Counted from the first letter of the stretch, positions 52,068 through 62,555 are shown. The stretch: DNA of 64,000 nucleotides from Fibrobacter sp. (GCA_024399035.1 JAKSID010000008.1:21922-85921); one strand, 5' to 3'. Made by a program: numbers and translations. Notes: generated by a model not told the origin, from the letters alone.

Positions 52068-53051
52068 ATGAATAAGCTAAAATTTTGGATGAGCCTGGGC
52101 GTTGCCGTTTGCGCGATCAGTTCTTTTGTTGGATGTTCCGGGAATGGGTCGGCTACCAAGCCCAACGACGATGCTGCGGAAAGTTCTGCAGATGTTGCGG
52201 CAGAAAGTTCTTCAGGTACTGCGCCGAGCGCAGGAAAGGAACCCACCTGGAAATCACAATATCCTGTTACCCTTAACGAGGCCGAAGGTTCCTTTGTGCT
52301 TCACTTTAGCATCGGTAACGACGCCTGCAGCATCACCGAAAGTTCTGCAAAATGGATTGTCAATTCCGAAGAATACCCCATGGATATGCGCTACAAAATC
52401 GAAGGCGGCAAGCTTATTGTCTGGTCATCAGATGACGAAGCCAATAAGTCAATCTTTAGCGGGAGCAGCCAATCCATCGTGGGAATCTGGAAATCAGACA
52501 AGGACGATTCCAGCATCAAATTCACCAAGGATGCTTACTACACCACCGAAGTATTCCAAGGCGGGAGCGCCTCCATTCTCGCAGTAGAATCAGAAATTAA
52601 TCTAACCACGTCTTACATTATGTATGACTTGTACGGCTGCGGAACCGAAGGCTATAACTGCGTATTCAGTCACTGGCATTTCACCAAACCGGCGCCAGAT
52701 TTTATTCTGGACAAGATTGAGCGAAAGGTAATTGATATCCACGAAAAGAGTGATAGAACAGCAAGCCTCACCTTTGCAGGCAAGGACCTTACTATCAATG
52801 TGGAGCACGTCCAACTGGATTCGCTGAATAATGGAAAATATTACATCGCCGCCACAATTCAATCCGGTAGCAACACATGCCGCTTCGAGCACATTTCAAC
52901 GGGCGTCACCAAGGAACTTTGTATCGCGGAAAACGTAAGGAATCTTTCCGATTTTACCTATGAAGGCAATGACGGAAAGACATACTCTTCGAAGTACTTT
53001 AACGACAACGACGTAGAGTTCGCACAATGCGTCTCTGCGTTGTTGAAGTAG
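52068..53051 (+). CDS. lipoprotein of unknown function
   Basis: A 327-aa lipoprotein: signal MNKLKFWMSLGVAVCAISSF with lipobox FVGC (Cys23), an AESSADVAAESSSG linker, then a beta-rich domain of about 270 residues with two Cys pairs. A GAGAGG site precedes the ATG. No family recognised. It converges with sbcC. Confidence 0.75.
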   Translation: MNKLKFWMSLGVAVCAISSFVGCSGNGSATKPNDDAAESSADVAAESSSGTAPSAGKEPTWKSQYPVTLNEAEGSFVLHFSIGNDACSITESSAKWIVNSEEYPMDMRYKIEGGKLIVWSSDDEANKSIFSGSSQSIVGIWKSDKDDSSIKFTKDAYYTTEVFQGGSASILAVESEINLTTSYIMYDLYGCGTEGYNCVFSHWHFTKPAPDFILDKIERKVIDIHEKSDRTASLTFAGKDLTINVEHVQLDSLNNGKYYIAATIQSGSNTCRFEHISTGVTKELCIAENVRNLSDFTYEGNDGKTYSSKYFNDNDVEFAQCVSALLK

Positions 53052-53064
53052 CGATTTTAGCCTG

Positions 53065-55884
53065 CTAGACTTCAATTGTTACGCGGCTGACCTTGCGTTC
53101 ATCCTTCTCCACGCGAACAATCTTGTCGATCTTGTTTTCAAGTTCGTTCACGTGGCTGATGATGCCTACCAGGCGGTGATCGCCTGCAAGATTCTGCAGC
53201 ACATTGATTGCAGACTTAAGGCTTTCATCATCCAAGGAACCAAAGCCTTCGTCCACAAACATGGTATCCAGCTGGATGCCGCCGGCGTTGCTCTGCACTT
53301 CGTCGGCAAGGCCCAAGGCTAGCGACAACGAAGCCAAGAAACTTTCGCCACCGCTCAAGGTTTTCACCTCGCGTTGCTTGCCGTTGGCATGGTCAATGAC
53401 ATTCAGATCCAAGCCACTCTGAGCCCTGTTATTGGAGGCTTCTTCGCGGCGGATCAATTCGTACTGACCGTTAGACAGCAAGTGGAAACGCCTATTGGCA
53501 TGGCGGATAATGCGGTCGAAATAGGAGGTCTGCACGTAAGTTTCCAGCATCAGCTTTTCACGTCCGCTAAGGCCACCGTTTGCCGTGTCCGCAAGGTTGT
53601 TGAGCCACTGCAGTTTCTTGATGTCAGCACTCAACTGGGTAGCGATAGCCTTAATGGAAGAAAGAGTTGCCTCGTTCTGCTTGACTCGACCCGATGCAAG
53701 GTTCCACACATTGGTCTTTTTGGTCTGAGTAGCCTTCAGAGTCTCGTTGGCGGTTTTCAGAGTTTCAAGGTCGTATTCCGGGACACCTTCCAGAGCCTTT
53801 TCGAAAGCCTCAATTTGGCCCTTCAAAGTCTTGACTTCGCCTTCGCACGTCGTGTAGGCGGTTGCAGCGAGCTTCAACGCATTATTAGAAGCGTCCAAAG
53901 CAGTCTGCAATTTCTTAATTTCGGCGGATGCGGCAGACTTGCTTTCAAAAGCGAGCCCCTGCAGCATATCCTTGATGGAATTCTGCAAGCCCTCGATTTC
54001 CTTTTCAGCAGCGACATTATCGCGAGCCTTTTCCTCATTTGCTGAACGCATTTCTTCCAAGGTCTTTTCCTTGGCAGGGATTCCCTTTTCGGGATTTTCA
54101 AGTTCCTGCTTGCGCTTAACCTTATCTGTTTCTGCCACCAATTCCTTATTCAAGCTAGCCAAAGTCTCGCGATTCTTCTGGAACTCCTCATTGCCACGAT
54201 TCTTGGCATCTTCGATAGCGCATTCACCAAACAGCTTGTTCAGTTTTTCCTGTAAAGGTTCTTTCAGACCGTCGCAAACGCCCTTTTTCTTTACCGCTTC
54301 GCTATTCTTGGAATTGCGTTCAGATTCTGCCGTGGCAACCTTTTCCTTAAGGTCATCCAATTCAGCCTGGGTCGGAGCCTCCACAGACTTGCAAGCCTTA
54401 TGGGGGTGATGGGTGGAACCGCAAACCGGACATTCACAGCCTTCTTCCAAGGCGGCCGCAAGAATGCCCGCCTGTTCATTCAAAAAGGCGCGATGCTTCT
54501 TTTCGTAATCGCCATTAAGAGCGCTGTAGGCTTTTTCTGCCGCCAAGTATTCATCCTGTGCAGTCTTAAGCGCCCCCAGCTCAGTCATATAGTTTTTCGC
54601 CTGACCGCCTACGTCCTTGATGGATTCCTGACGCGCCTCAAGTTCCTTGATTGCCGCTTCCAGCTGGACCTTGTTTGCACCCGCATCAGAAAGCGTTGCA
54701 AGTTCTTCCTTCAGCGCATTAAGTTCCGTTTCCAAAGCCTTCTGAGTGGCTTCCGCCTTGGTAAGCGCAGCCTGGCTCGACTTGAGGGCAGTTTCCTTCT
54801 GCTTCAGGTCGCCACGCTTTTTGTCTAGACCGTCGTACTGGGGCAGGGAATTTTCAATAACCGCGATTTTTGCCTGCAGTTCATCTCGCTCCGGTTCCAA
54901 ATTTTCCTGGGCGGTCTTGGCTTCAAGTTTCTTCTGCAGTTCCTCAATCTTCTGGGGGAGTTGTTCCTGGGCAATCTTCAGGTTCCTACGATTTTTTTCG
55001 GCATCCCCAGCCTTGCCCAGATTCTTATCCTGTTCAGAAATCTGAACCTTGATAGCTTCCAATTCTGCATTCAGTTTTTCGACAAGGCCGCTATCTTCGT
55101 CAACCAACTTCTGCAGCAAATCGCAAACCTCGTTCCAGTCCGCAATATTCAAGCCTTCAGCCAAGGCCTTCTTTTCGGCAACATCATTGGCATAGGCAGA
55201 ATCTTCTGCACACTGAATTCCAGAAACGTGGGTGCATGCAGTACGCACCTGGTTCTTGCAAGCGGCATCAAACTGGCCCGCTGCCTTGCTAAGCATATCC
55301 TGCAACTTTTCGAATTTCTCGGTCTTAAAGATCTTGCGGAAAGTTTCGCGACGATGCCTCGTATCTTCCATAAGGATCTTCATGAAATCGCCCTGGGCGA
55401 TCATGGCGATCTGGGAGAACTGATCACGATCCAGGCCTCCCATCACCTTTTTCACCTCATCAGCAACGTCCTTTTCCTTGGACACGGATTCACTCACAGC
55501 GCTCACCTTGCCGTTAGCATCCGGATAATAGAAAGTAACGCTGGCGTTCTCCTTGGCCATGCCGCCGCCACGCTTTGCGGGGCGTTCATATTCCGGATTT
55601 CGACGAATGCGATATTCCTTGCTGTTGTAGGCAAAAGTCAGTTCCACTTCGGTAGGCGTTTCGGGAGATGCATTGGTACAACGGAAAAGCTTGGCGTCAT
55701 CGCGGTTGTCGCCGCTGGCCTTTCCAAAAAGGGCGTAAGTAATGGCATCAAAAATAGTGGTCTTGCCGGCACCCGTATCACCGCTAATCAAATAGAGGCC
55801 ATGAGTACCCAGCTTATTGAAATCAATTTCGGTACGTTCGGCGTAGGGGCCAAAACCTGTAATTACAAGCTTTAACGGTCTCAT
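53065..55884 (-). CDS. sbcC: exonuclease SbcC (Rad50-like ATPase)
   Basis: A 939-aa SMC-type ATPase. Walker A GDTGAGKT (35-42) is at the N-terminus, followed by two long coiled coils around a zinc hook (CPVC at 485-488), and a C-terminal signature TLSGGESFLASLSLALGLAD with Walker B. With SbcD it cuts DNA hairpins and blocked DNA ends; this also trims palindromic DNA, which is abundant here. The ATG at 55884 overlaps the sbcD stop (TAATG), with an AGGAG site. Confidence 0.95.
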   Translation of the reverse strand: MRPLKLVITGFGPYAERTEIDFNKLGTHGLYLISGDTGAGKTTIFDAITYALFGKASGDNRDDAKLFRCTNASPETPTEVELTFAYNSKEYRIRRNPEYERPAKRGGGMAKENASVTFYYPDANGKVSAVSESVSKEKDVADEVKKVMGGLDRDQFSQIAMIAQGDFMKILMEDTRHRRETFRKIFKTEKFEKLQDMLSKAAGQFDAACKNQVRTACTHVSGIQCAEDSAYANDVAEKKALAEGLNIADWNEVCDLLQKLVDEDSGLVEKLNAELEAIKVQISEQDKNLGKAGDAEKNRRNLKIAQEQLPQKIEELQKKLEAKTAQENLEPERDELQAKIAVIENSLPQYDGLDKKRGDLKQKETALKSSQAALTKAEATQKALETELNALKEELATLSDAGANKVQLEAAIKELEARQESIKDVGGQAKNYMTELGALKTAQDEYLAAEKAYSALNGDYEKKHRAFLNEQAGILAAALEEGCECPVCGSTHHPHKACKSVEAPTQAELDDLKEKVATAESERNSKNSEAVKKKGVCDGLKEPLQEKLNKLFGECAIEDAKNRGNEEFQKNRETLASLNKELVAETDKVKRKQELENPEKGIPAKEKTLEEMRSANEEKARDNVAAEKEIEGLQNSIKDMLQGLAFESKSAASAEIKKLQTALDASNNALKLAATAYTTCEGEVKTLKGQIEAFEKALEGVPEYDLETLKTANETLKATQTKKTNVWNLASGRVKQNEATLSSIKAIATQLSADIKKLQWLNNLADTANGGLSGREKLMLETYVQTSYFDRIIRHANRRFHLLSNGQYELIRREEASNNRAQSGLDLNVIDHANGKQREVKTLSGGESFLASLSLALGLADEVQSNAGGIQLDTMFVDEGFGSLDDESLKSAINVLQNLAGDHRLVGIISHVNELENKIDKIVRVEKDERKVSRVTIEV

Positions 55885-57101
55885 TACTTTTTCTCCTGCC
55901 AAATAGAATCAATCAAATCTTGAACAAACTTGCTTTCGTCCAGGTTCATTTCGCGATTGTTCATCTCCTTGAAGAAATCACAGAAAATCTCCGAAGGAGA
56001 CTTCTGATCTACATTTTCAAAATCAAGATGCGCCGCGCTCTGGGTACGTGAATTGTTGTAACCGAGAGTCATCAGTTTCGGGTAATACCCGCGCAACTTT
56101 GCAGCCGCATCATTCACGTCGTTTTCATCGGTGAGAACCACGTAGATATAATCATCCAAGCTCTTACCTTCGCGCACCTGGGACTCGCGGTATTCAGCAG
56201 AAATCAGTTCTGCAAAAGTACCTTCGATCTTGCGCACATCACGCAGGGGCTTCAAGGGGATTTCGCGGATAGAAAGCGCGGCCTTGGAACCCTCGGCACC
56301 ATTTGCACCGGCGTTGCCAAGTTCCACCACCGTCACGGACTTCTGATGATTTGCCTCGGAAAGGGAATATTTCAGGGGAGTTCCGCTATAACGGACGCGG
56401 CCCACTCCGGAGTCGTCCTTTACCACATTCTGGGGGCGGTGAATATGGCCCAATGCCACATAGTCAAAACCATCGAATGCGTAGGATTCCACATTGTCCA
56501 GGCCACCTACAAATTCTTCGGAGCCATTTTCGTCTACCTGGGAGCCGGTCACAAACTGATGAGCCAGCAACACATTTCGACGGCCCGGCACACGATTCAT
56601 CTTACTCACGGCCATCTGGATTGCACTTGTGTAGTCCGTAACCGTTTCGCGTTCAGCATCGGCAGCATCGCCAGAACCAAGGCACGCCTTGATAGTAGCA
56701 GGGCGCACAAAGGGGAGCATCCATACATCCACTTCGCCAAATTCGTCCTTAAGGGTTACCGGCTCAAACGCACCAGTATAAACAGGAGACATATGGATAC
56801 CACGGCTAGCCATAATGCGGCCGCCAAAGGCGATACGTTCGGCAGAATCGTGGTTGCCGCTCAATACAAAAGTCTTTGTGCCGCGATTGGAAAGCTCCAC
56901 AAGGAAATCGTCCAAAACTTCTACAGCCTCGGCGCTGGGGACAGACTTGTCATAAACATCGCCAGCAATGAGCAATGCGTCGGGCTTTTCGGCCTCTACA
57001 ATCTTAAGAATCTCGCCCAGAATATGTTTCTGGTCCTCAAGCATGGAATGCTCACAAACACGCTTACCAATATGCAAATCCGCCGTGTGGATAAACTTCA
57101 T
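55884..57101 (-). CDS. sbcD: exonuclease SbcD (Mre11-like)
   Basis: A 405-aa metallophosphatase-type nuclease. The metal motifs ADLHIGK (Asp8, His10), AGDVYD, SGNHDS and GHIHRPQ are in the usual order, followed by the capping domain. It is the nuclease partner of SbcC in hairpin and break processing. The ATG at 57101 gives the family-typical MKFIHTADLH start, with a GGAG about 14 bases away. Coupled to sbcC by a TAATG overlap. Confidence 0.95.
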   Translation of the reverse strand: MKFIHTADLHIGKRVCEHSMLEDQKHILGEILKIVEAEKPDALLIAGDVYDKSVPSAEAVEVLDDFLVELSNRGTKTFVLSGNHDSAERIAFGGRIMASRGIHMSPVYTGAFEPVTLKDEFGEVDVWMLPFVRPATIKACLGSGDAADAERETVTDYTSAIQMAVSKMNRVPGRRNVLLAHQFVTGSQVDENGSEEFVGGLDNVESYAFDGFDYVALGHIHRPQNVVKDDSGVGRVRYSGTPLKYSLSEANHQKSVTVVELGNAGANGAEGSKAALSIREIPLKPLRDVRKIEGTFAELISAEYRESQVREGKSLDDYIYVVLTDENDVNDAAAKLRGYYPKLMTLGYNNSRTQSAAHLDFENVDQKSPSEIFCDFFKEMNNREMNLDESKFVQDLIDSIWQEKK

Positions 57102-57269
57102 TTTTACCGTTGCTCCTCGTGGGACCCATGGTCGCCACAATCTGATTTTTCACTTCAAATATATTATCGTATTTTGGCACGGAAATGTCAAAAACTTTTT
57201 TTGTATTAAATTGGAGACTACGTTAAAATCTATATTTGTTATAGAGTTAGATAATCCAGGAAACACCCC

Positions 57270-60116
57270 ATGAAAAAAAAGCATATAGCCCTTTTTTCCT
57301 TGTCGTTAGGCGTGTTTCCGTACCTGTGCTCCTGTGATTCTCCCAGCGGCAATTCCTACGATCCTACAATATTTGACGAAGATGAAACCCACGAAGGCCT
57401 GGTAAAGGTCAACGCCCTAGGCCGTAGCGTAACCCTTGGGACCAAGGAATCCTCCGCCAACATTAAAGAACGCCCCCAGATGAAGGTGGAATTCGATTAC
57501 GATTTTTCCATCGGAAAGCACGAGGTGACCTGCGGCGAGTTTAACGAGCTGATGAGCGCTGCGGCGAAGGATGGTGAGAAAAGCGACGAGATTCGCGCAA
57601 CCCCGCTGCAACTGGATTGCGAGAACAATTCGCTGCCCGCCACAAGGGTGACTTACTACGACGCAGTTCTTTTCATGAATGCCAAGAGCAAGGCCGAGGA
57701 CTTGGATACTGCGTACACCTACAGTTCCGCTACCTTCAACGCAAGCGGCAACTGCACCGACCTTGAAGGGTTGAATTTTCACCCCGAGGCGTTTGCGTAT
57801 AGGCTCCCCACAGAAGCGGAATGGGTTCTTGCAGCAAAGAACAGTTGGTATCCTAAACTTGGCTGGAGCGCCGACAATTCCGACTTTAAGATCCACAAGG
57901 TTTGTACCGCCAAGGACACCGACAAGAATCCTGCGCTCTGCGATATGGCAGGCAACGCCATGGAATGGGTCAACGACTGGATGGGCAATTTCCGCGACAC
58001 TACGATTACAAACTACGTTGGCGCACCCGACGGTGGAAGCGTAGGCGAGCGAGTGGTCAAGGGCGGTAGCTATCTCAACTCAGCCAAGAACTTTCAGCTG
58101 TACTCCCGCATGGATGTGTACACGGTTACCTCCGCCACAAAGGCTGACTACGTAGGCTTTAGATATGCCCTGGGTAAAATTCCCGATCCGGTCTGGATGT
58201 CCTCCGACGGCGCCGCTGCCGATAACCGAATCATTGTCCTTGCCAACGGTTCTAGTGTCAAGGCAAAAACTGATAGCCGCCAGGCAAAGCTTGCCTTTAG
58301 AAACCACGTCACAGGGAACCTGGCTTTCATTGATTACTCCAGCAGCAATCCCACCGTCAAGGAAATTCAAGACACACTGGATGTTTACCACCCAGAAATT
58401 TCTCCCGATGGAAAGTGGGTCGCCTTCTGCACAAAGTACGAAGGCCTTGAGGGCAGTTCCCAGCTTTATGTTCGCAAGTTGAACGCCTCGGGCGATGACC
58501 TAGTAAAACTAGGTGTAGAATCCGCGGCAATTCCCCGCTGGCGCGTTATTGACGGCGACACAGTCATTGTCTACGTGAACAGCACTGATGTCAACAACGA
58601 AGACGCCACATTCTTTGGAAACAGCACCTGGCAAGTCTCTTTCAAGAATGGAAATTTCGGCAAGCCTAAAAAACTCTTTGATGGAGCCTACCACGGTGGC
58701 ATCAGTTACGACAACCGCCTTGCAGTCACCGGCGCACGAAAACTCCGCAGCCGCATTTCAGATTCCGGGAAAACACTGACACAGTCCGCTACCGACACCA
58801 TCTGGTACAACGGCGAACAGGCATGCAACGCAAGCCTCAGCCGCGATTCCGCCAAGCAAACCCTGTTCCTGGATTTCAGCGGAACCACCGGACGTGAATT
58901 CGTCGGATCAAAATATTCCATCCACAAGTACATGTTGTTCGCCGACAGTAATGGCGCCTTGATCAAGGCAATTTCCGCTCCCGAAAAATTCACCTTCGAT
59001 CACAGCGAATGGACCGTAGGTGATTTCGGCTCCCATGCGGAATTCGCCGTAGCCAGCCTCGCAAACAATGATGGCGCACACAAGAGAATCACCCTGGTCA
59101 ACGTCAACGACAGTTCCACCACGGACCTTGTGGAAGGCGAGGAATTATGGCATCCTTGCCTATGGTTGAATTCTGCTGCATACTCCACCGAGAACACCGA
59201 ACTGGACGCAGACAGCGCCGGCATCTACTTTACAAGCGCAGGTGGCGAGGCCGCTATCATCTTGCGATACAAAATGGAACTATTGTGGAAATATAGGCTT
59301 GATGCAGACGTTGCAATCCTTGGGTCATCACGCCCATCCAACGGCGTAATTCCCGCTGAACTAGAACCTGATTTTTCCGCCCTGAACTTCTCCAACATTC
59401 CCAACTCCATATATGTTTCCAACTACCTTCTTGAAAACTATCTGGTAAACCACATGCCAAAACTGAAATACGTCCTGGTGTCCCTGGATATCGATATGTG
59501 GTGGAAAGTTGAAAAAAATGACGAGGACAATTTCTTCTACTCCGAATACTTGAACTACCCGGGCTATGCCTACGACAAGAATCACGATTACTGGAAGGAT
59601 GGTTATCCCGAAGGGTTGGCAGAATTGACAGAAACTTCTGCGGGATTGGAATTCTACGAAAATGACATTATGGAAACTAAGGGATTCCACAAGGAAACCT
59701 GCGACCAATGGGAAACCGCTCCTTCTGTAGACCGCGATTCAAGCTGGTTCGACAAGAATCCCGAAGCGTTCTACGCCAACTTGAAGCAGTTGGAAACAAT
59801 GGTGGAGACTGCGCAAAAGTACGGCATCACCGTTATCGGCGCAATCTTCCCGCAAAGTCCAAACTTCAAGAAAACAGGCTCCTTCGGCCGCTACGGAATT
59901 CGTCGCAGCATCGCCCAGGACCGCATCGACGAAATCAAGGCCCTTGAAAAGCATTATTCCAACTTCGCACTCATGGACGAGAACAAGATGGGCGACCATG
60001 ATTACGAAAATTCCGAGGCACAAAACAGGGACCATCTCTGCTACGTCGGTGCATCAAAATTTACAGCACGTTTTAAGTCGCTGCTTGAGGAACTTGATGC
60101 TAGACGGGACAAGTAA
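57270..60116 (+). CDS. TIGR02171-family three-part lipoprotein
   Basis: A 948-aa surface lipoprotein. Signal with lipobox (YLCSC, about residue 22). Domain 1 (about 50-310) is a formylglycine-generating-enzyme/FGE-sulfatase fold (SIGKHEVTCGEFNEL, RLPTEAEWVLAAKNS, NAMEWVNDW, VVKGGSYLNSA). Domain 2 (about 315-640) is TolB-like and matches the stand-alone protein at 19087-20097. Domain 3 (about 665-940) starts ILGSSRPSNGVIP and looks like an SGNH-type hydrolase-like fold. Members of this family are many in Fibrobacter; substrate and role are unknown. Confidence 0.88.
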   Translation: MKKKHIALFSLSLGVFPYLCSCDSPSGNSYDPTIFDEDETHEGLVKVNALGRSVTLGTKESSANIKERPQMKVEFDYDFSIGKHEVTCGEFNELMSAAAKDGEKSDEIRATPLQLDCENNSLPATRVTYYDAVLFMNAKSKAEDLDTAYTYSSATFNASGNCTDLEGLNFHPEAFAYRLPTEAEWVLAAKNSWYPKLGWSADNSDFKIHKVCTAKDTDKNPALCDMAGNAMEWVNDWMGNFRDTTITNYVGAPDGGSVGERVVKGGSYLNSAKNFQLYSRMDVYTVTSATKADYVGFRYALGKIPDPVWMSSDGAAADNRIIVLANGSSVKAKTDSRQAKLAFRNHVTGNLAFIDYSSSNPTVKEIQDTLDVYHPEISPDGKWVAFCTKYEGLEGSSQLYVRKLNASGDDLVKLGVESAAIPRWRVIDGDTVIVYVNSTDVNNEDATFFGNSTWQVSFKNGNFGKPKKLFDGAYHGGISYDNRLAVTGARKLRSRISDSGKTLTQSATDTIWYNGEQACNASLSRDSAKQTLFLDFSGTTGREFVGSKYSIHKYMLFADSNGALIKAISAPEKFTFDHSEWTVGDFGSHAEFAVASLANNDGAHKRITLVNVNDSSTTDLVEGEELWHPCLWLNSAAYSTENTELDADSAGIYFTSAGGEAAIILRYKMELLWKYRLDADVAILGSSRPSNGVIPAELEPDFSALNFSNIPNSIYVSNYLLENYLVNHMPKLKYVLVSLDIDMWWKVEKNDEDNFFYSEYLNYPGYAYDKNHDYWKDGYPEGLAELTETSAGLEFYENDIMETKGFHKETCDQWETAPSVDRDSSWFDKNPEAFYANLKQLETMVETAQKYGITVIGAIFPQSPNFKKTGSFGRYGIRRSIAQDRIDEIKALEKHYSNFALMDENKMGDHDYENSEAQNRDHLCYVGASKFTARFKSLLEELDARRDK

Positions 60117-60176
60117 AAAATTCTATCTATAGAAAATCACAAAAGATCATTTGAACTTTTACTGAGGGTAATTAGA

Positions 60177-61175
60177 ATGGAAAACGCAGCAATCATCAGC
60201 TACTACAGCCGTTTGGTCATGGCAAAGAACCAAGGCCATTTCGCCATTGCAAAGGCACTCCTTGCCCTCATGGAAAGTGCAACCGACCTGGATGAATCCG
60301 CAGCAGACTACCGCAAGGCTCTGGACAAGATTGCCCAGGCAAAGGGCCATGCCGCAGCCATCGCCGCAGGTGTAGAATCCGCAGCAGAAGTTCCTGCAGG
60401 CGAAGCCGCAGACTGGCAGAACTACGTTCTGGAAAACCCGCCCTATACCCGTAAGATCGCCCTGGCATTGGCCACTTATTTTGTAAAGGCAGGCCTGCTG
60501 GAAACCGCATACGAAATGTATCTCTGCGCAAGCGAGCTGGACGAAGACGGTAGCAGCGCCGAAGAACTTGCCGCCATCGTCGCCGCAGAATCCGGCACCA
60601 TGGCAAACGAATTCGGAACCAAGTGCGAATCCGCAGGCGACTACGCCAAGGCCGCCATCTGGTTCAAGAAGGCAAAGGATGCAGGCCTCGCCGACGCAGA
60701 CGCAGCACTTGCCCGCATGCAGTCCTTCCACGGCGTCACACGCTTCATGGCCCCCTGGCTTGAAATCGCAAAGAAGACTGGCCGTAAGGAACTTGCAGAA
60801 TCCATCGTCGCCATCGCAGAAGCCGCCAAGGCCGGCAACATGGACGCCGTGACCATCGCTGAAACCGTGGTACCGCCTTGCTACGAAGAAGTGGACTTCT
60901 GGGAAAGCGAACTGGATGCGTACCACAAGTTCTCCGGTGACGACAGCGCCGCATTCGGTAGCGCCTACATCGCCGTGGGCAAAATCCTGGAACGCGCAAA
61001 GATGTACAACATCGCCCTTCGCTGGTACAAGAAGGCTGTCGAATTCAATAGCGCCGCCAACGCAGACGCTCACCGCATGCTTCCTCTCAAGAGCAAGTCC
61101 GTGCCCATGCGCGAAGCCGAGGATATCTACGACAGCGCAAGCCCCATTCCCGCCCTCTGGAAGGTGAACGGCTAA
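60177..61175 (+). CDS. cytoplasmic helical-repeat (TPR-like) protein
   Basis: A 332-aa Ala-rich protein made of helix pairs (KIALALATYFVKAGLLETAYEMY, GDYAKAAIWFKKAKDAG, AKMYNIALRWYKKAVEFNS), as in TPR or Sel1-like repeats. There is no signal peptide. A GAGGGTAAT site precedes the ATG. Such folds bind other proteins. The codon bias is very strong toward host-preferred codons, suggesting high expression. Confidence 0.75.
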   Translation: MENAAIISYYSRLVMAKNQGHFAIAKALLALMESATDLDESAADYRKALDKIAQAKGHAAAIAAGVESAAEVPAGEAADWQNYVLENPPYTRKIALALATYFVKAGLLETAYEMYLCASELDEDGSSAEELAAIVAAESGTMANEFGTKCESAGDYAKAAIWFKKAKDAGLADADAALARMQSFHGVTRFMAPWLEIAKKTGRKELAESIVAIAEAAKAGNMDAVTIAETVVPPCYEEVDFWESELDAYHKFSGDDSAAFGSAYIAVGKILERAKMYNIALRWYKKAVEFNSAANADAHRMLPLKSKSVPMREAEDIYDSASPIPALWKVNG

Positions 61176-61317
61176 GCTGCTAAAACCTCGCGGCTTCGAA
61201 TCATTTTTCGCGGTTGTGAGCCATACAACAAAAAACAACACTATTTGAAATGCGGAAAAAAATTTTCCCGCATTCTTTTTATACATTTCTTTTGGTGAAT
61301 ATGAAAGGAGGTTAGGT

Positions 61318-62322
61318 ATGAATATTCGCAAATGTTGGAAAAACGTTATGTTAGCCACCGCGGCAATCCTCTGGGCAGGCTGCGGAGAAGACAAGGGCAA
61401 CGCTGTTTCCCCCGACACTAATAATCCGGAAAGTTCCGCATCCATCGAATCTGGAGATGAACCGTCATCTTCCAGTGAAGAAGCCTTGCCCGAGCCGGAA
61501 AGCTCCAGCTCCTACCAGAGTGTGGAAGAAGCCTGCAAGGACACTGAAACATTCAACTTGGCGGTGGAAAATTCCGACCTACGTTGCGCCGGCGGAAAAA
61601 TGGACACGCTGTACACCTGTTGCGACGGCTCTCAGATCCCATCACCCAAAAAGATTTATACAAACTGCCCCAGCAGCTATTTTGAAACTCCCACCGATCC
61701 TGACACCCTTCCTTCCCACTGGGTAGACGATACCCTTTATACAAAAAAGGGATTGAACGAACGTAACAGCCGAGTGGTTGCAGAAAGTGCTCGCCTAAGC
61801 AAAGAATACGAAGCAGGGATTATCGACAGCCTGAACAAGACTACCACCTATTGCGATGATCACGGCGGAATCAAGAGTCGAGACACATACAATAAAGACT
61901 ATTACGCCATTTCAGAATCTGAGTGTGAAAAATTGTCCAACCAAGCTTCAGAGGATCTTTATAATGAAATAGAAAAAGATCCCACGATTTTGGATATTGT
62001 CAAAAGTTGCATTAAAGATGAATTGCATTATATTCTAAATCCGGAACAGCCGCTGTATGGCATAGTAAGCATTGTAGGACCTATGAATCAATGTTCTGGA
62101 GCTACGACAATTTCTTATCCCGAGACCATCGAGAAGAGCGGGAAGAACGCAAAATTTGTATGCGTCGATGGAACCGTAGAGGAAACCGAGGAATACGCAG
62201 CAGACGTCAAGGCCCGCGATGAAAAGGAAGCCCAGTGTAGATCTACAGTCCGCGAAGAATTTCTCGAAGGCATTGAACGCTGCAAGGAAGTATACGGCGG
62301 GAATCAAGCTTCCGATAACTAA
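61318..62322 (+). CDS. Ser-rich lipoprotein, paralogue of the one at 44-625
   Basis: A 334-aa lipoprotein. MNIRKCWKNVMLATAAILWAGCGED is close to the start of the protein at 44-625, with lipidation expected at Cys22. A poly-Ser/Glu linker (about 38-65) is followed by a Cys-containing domain with long acidic helices (ESARLSKEYEAGII, ESECEKLSNQASEDLYNEI) and a PLYGIV motif. An AAAGGAGG site precedes the ATG. The function is unknown. Confidence 0.78.
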   Translation: MNIRKCWKNVMLATAAILWAGCGEDKGNAVSPDTNNPESSASIESGDEPSSSSEEALPEPESSSSYQSVEEACKDTETFNLAVENSDLRCAGGKMDTLYTCCDGSQIPSPKKIYTNCPSSYFETPTDPDTLPSHWVDDTLYTKKGLNERNSRVVAESARLSKEYEAGIIDSLNKTTTYCDDHGGIKSRDTYNKDYYAISESECEKLSNQASEDLYNEIEKDPTILDIVKSCIKDELHYILNPEQPLYGIVSIVGPMNQCSGATTISYPETIEKSGKNAKFVCVDGTVEETEEYAADVKARDEKEAQCRSTVREEFLEGIERCKEVYGGNQASDN

Positions 62323-62325
62323 ATC

Positions 62326-62354
62326 TTGACGGTTGGAATTTCTGTTCCTATATT
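62326..62354 (+). promoter_or_regulatory. strong promoter with long leader
   Basis: TTGACG (62326-62331) and TATATT (62349-62354) with a 17-base spacer, just after the lipoprotein stop. The start would be near 62361, leaving about 195 bases of leader before the gene at 62556. The leader contains a good hairpin at 62484-62517 (ATCCATCG/CGATGGAT). Confidence 0.75.
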
Positions 62355-62555
62355 TTGAATATCGGAGAAGTTCTTCTGGATTTTGTTCCGATTGACAAAT
62401 GTCGTTTTATAAAAAAATAATCTCCCAGCGGGCTCTATAAAAACCCACGGATTGTTTTGATCAAAAATCGCTAGCAATAATTGTATCCATCGCGCAAAGC
62501 GAGTTTTCGCCGATGGATTCTAGCGAACAAAACAAACCCATTTATTGGAGATTTT

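Noticed and set aside
61190..61225. tRNA-like TTCGAATC stretch
   Set aside because: No cloverleaf can be formed around it; chance match.
60159..61445. 428-aa open frame antisense to the helical-repeat protein
   Set aside because: Covers two plus-strand genes with good ribosome sites; high Cys and His content is typical of shadow frames here.
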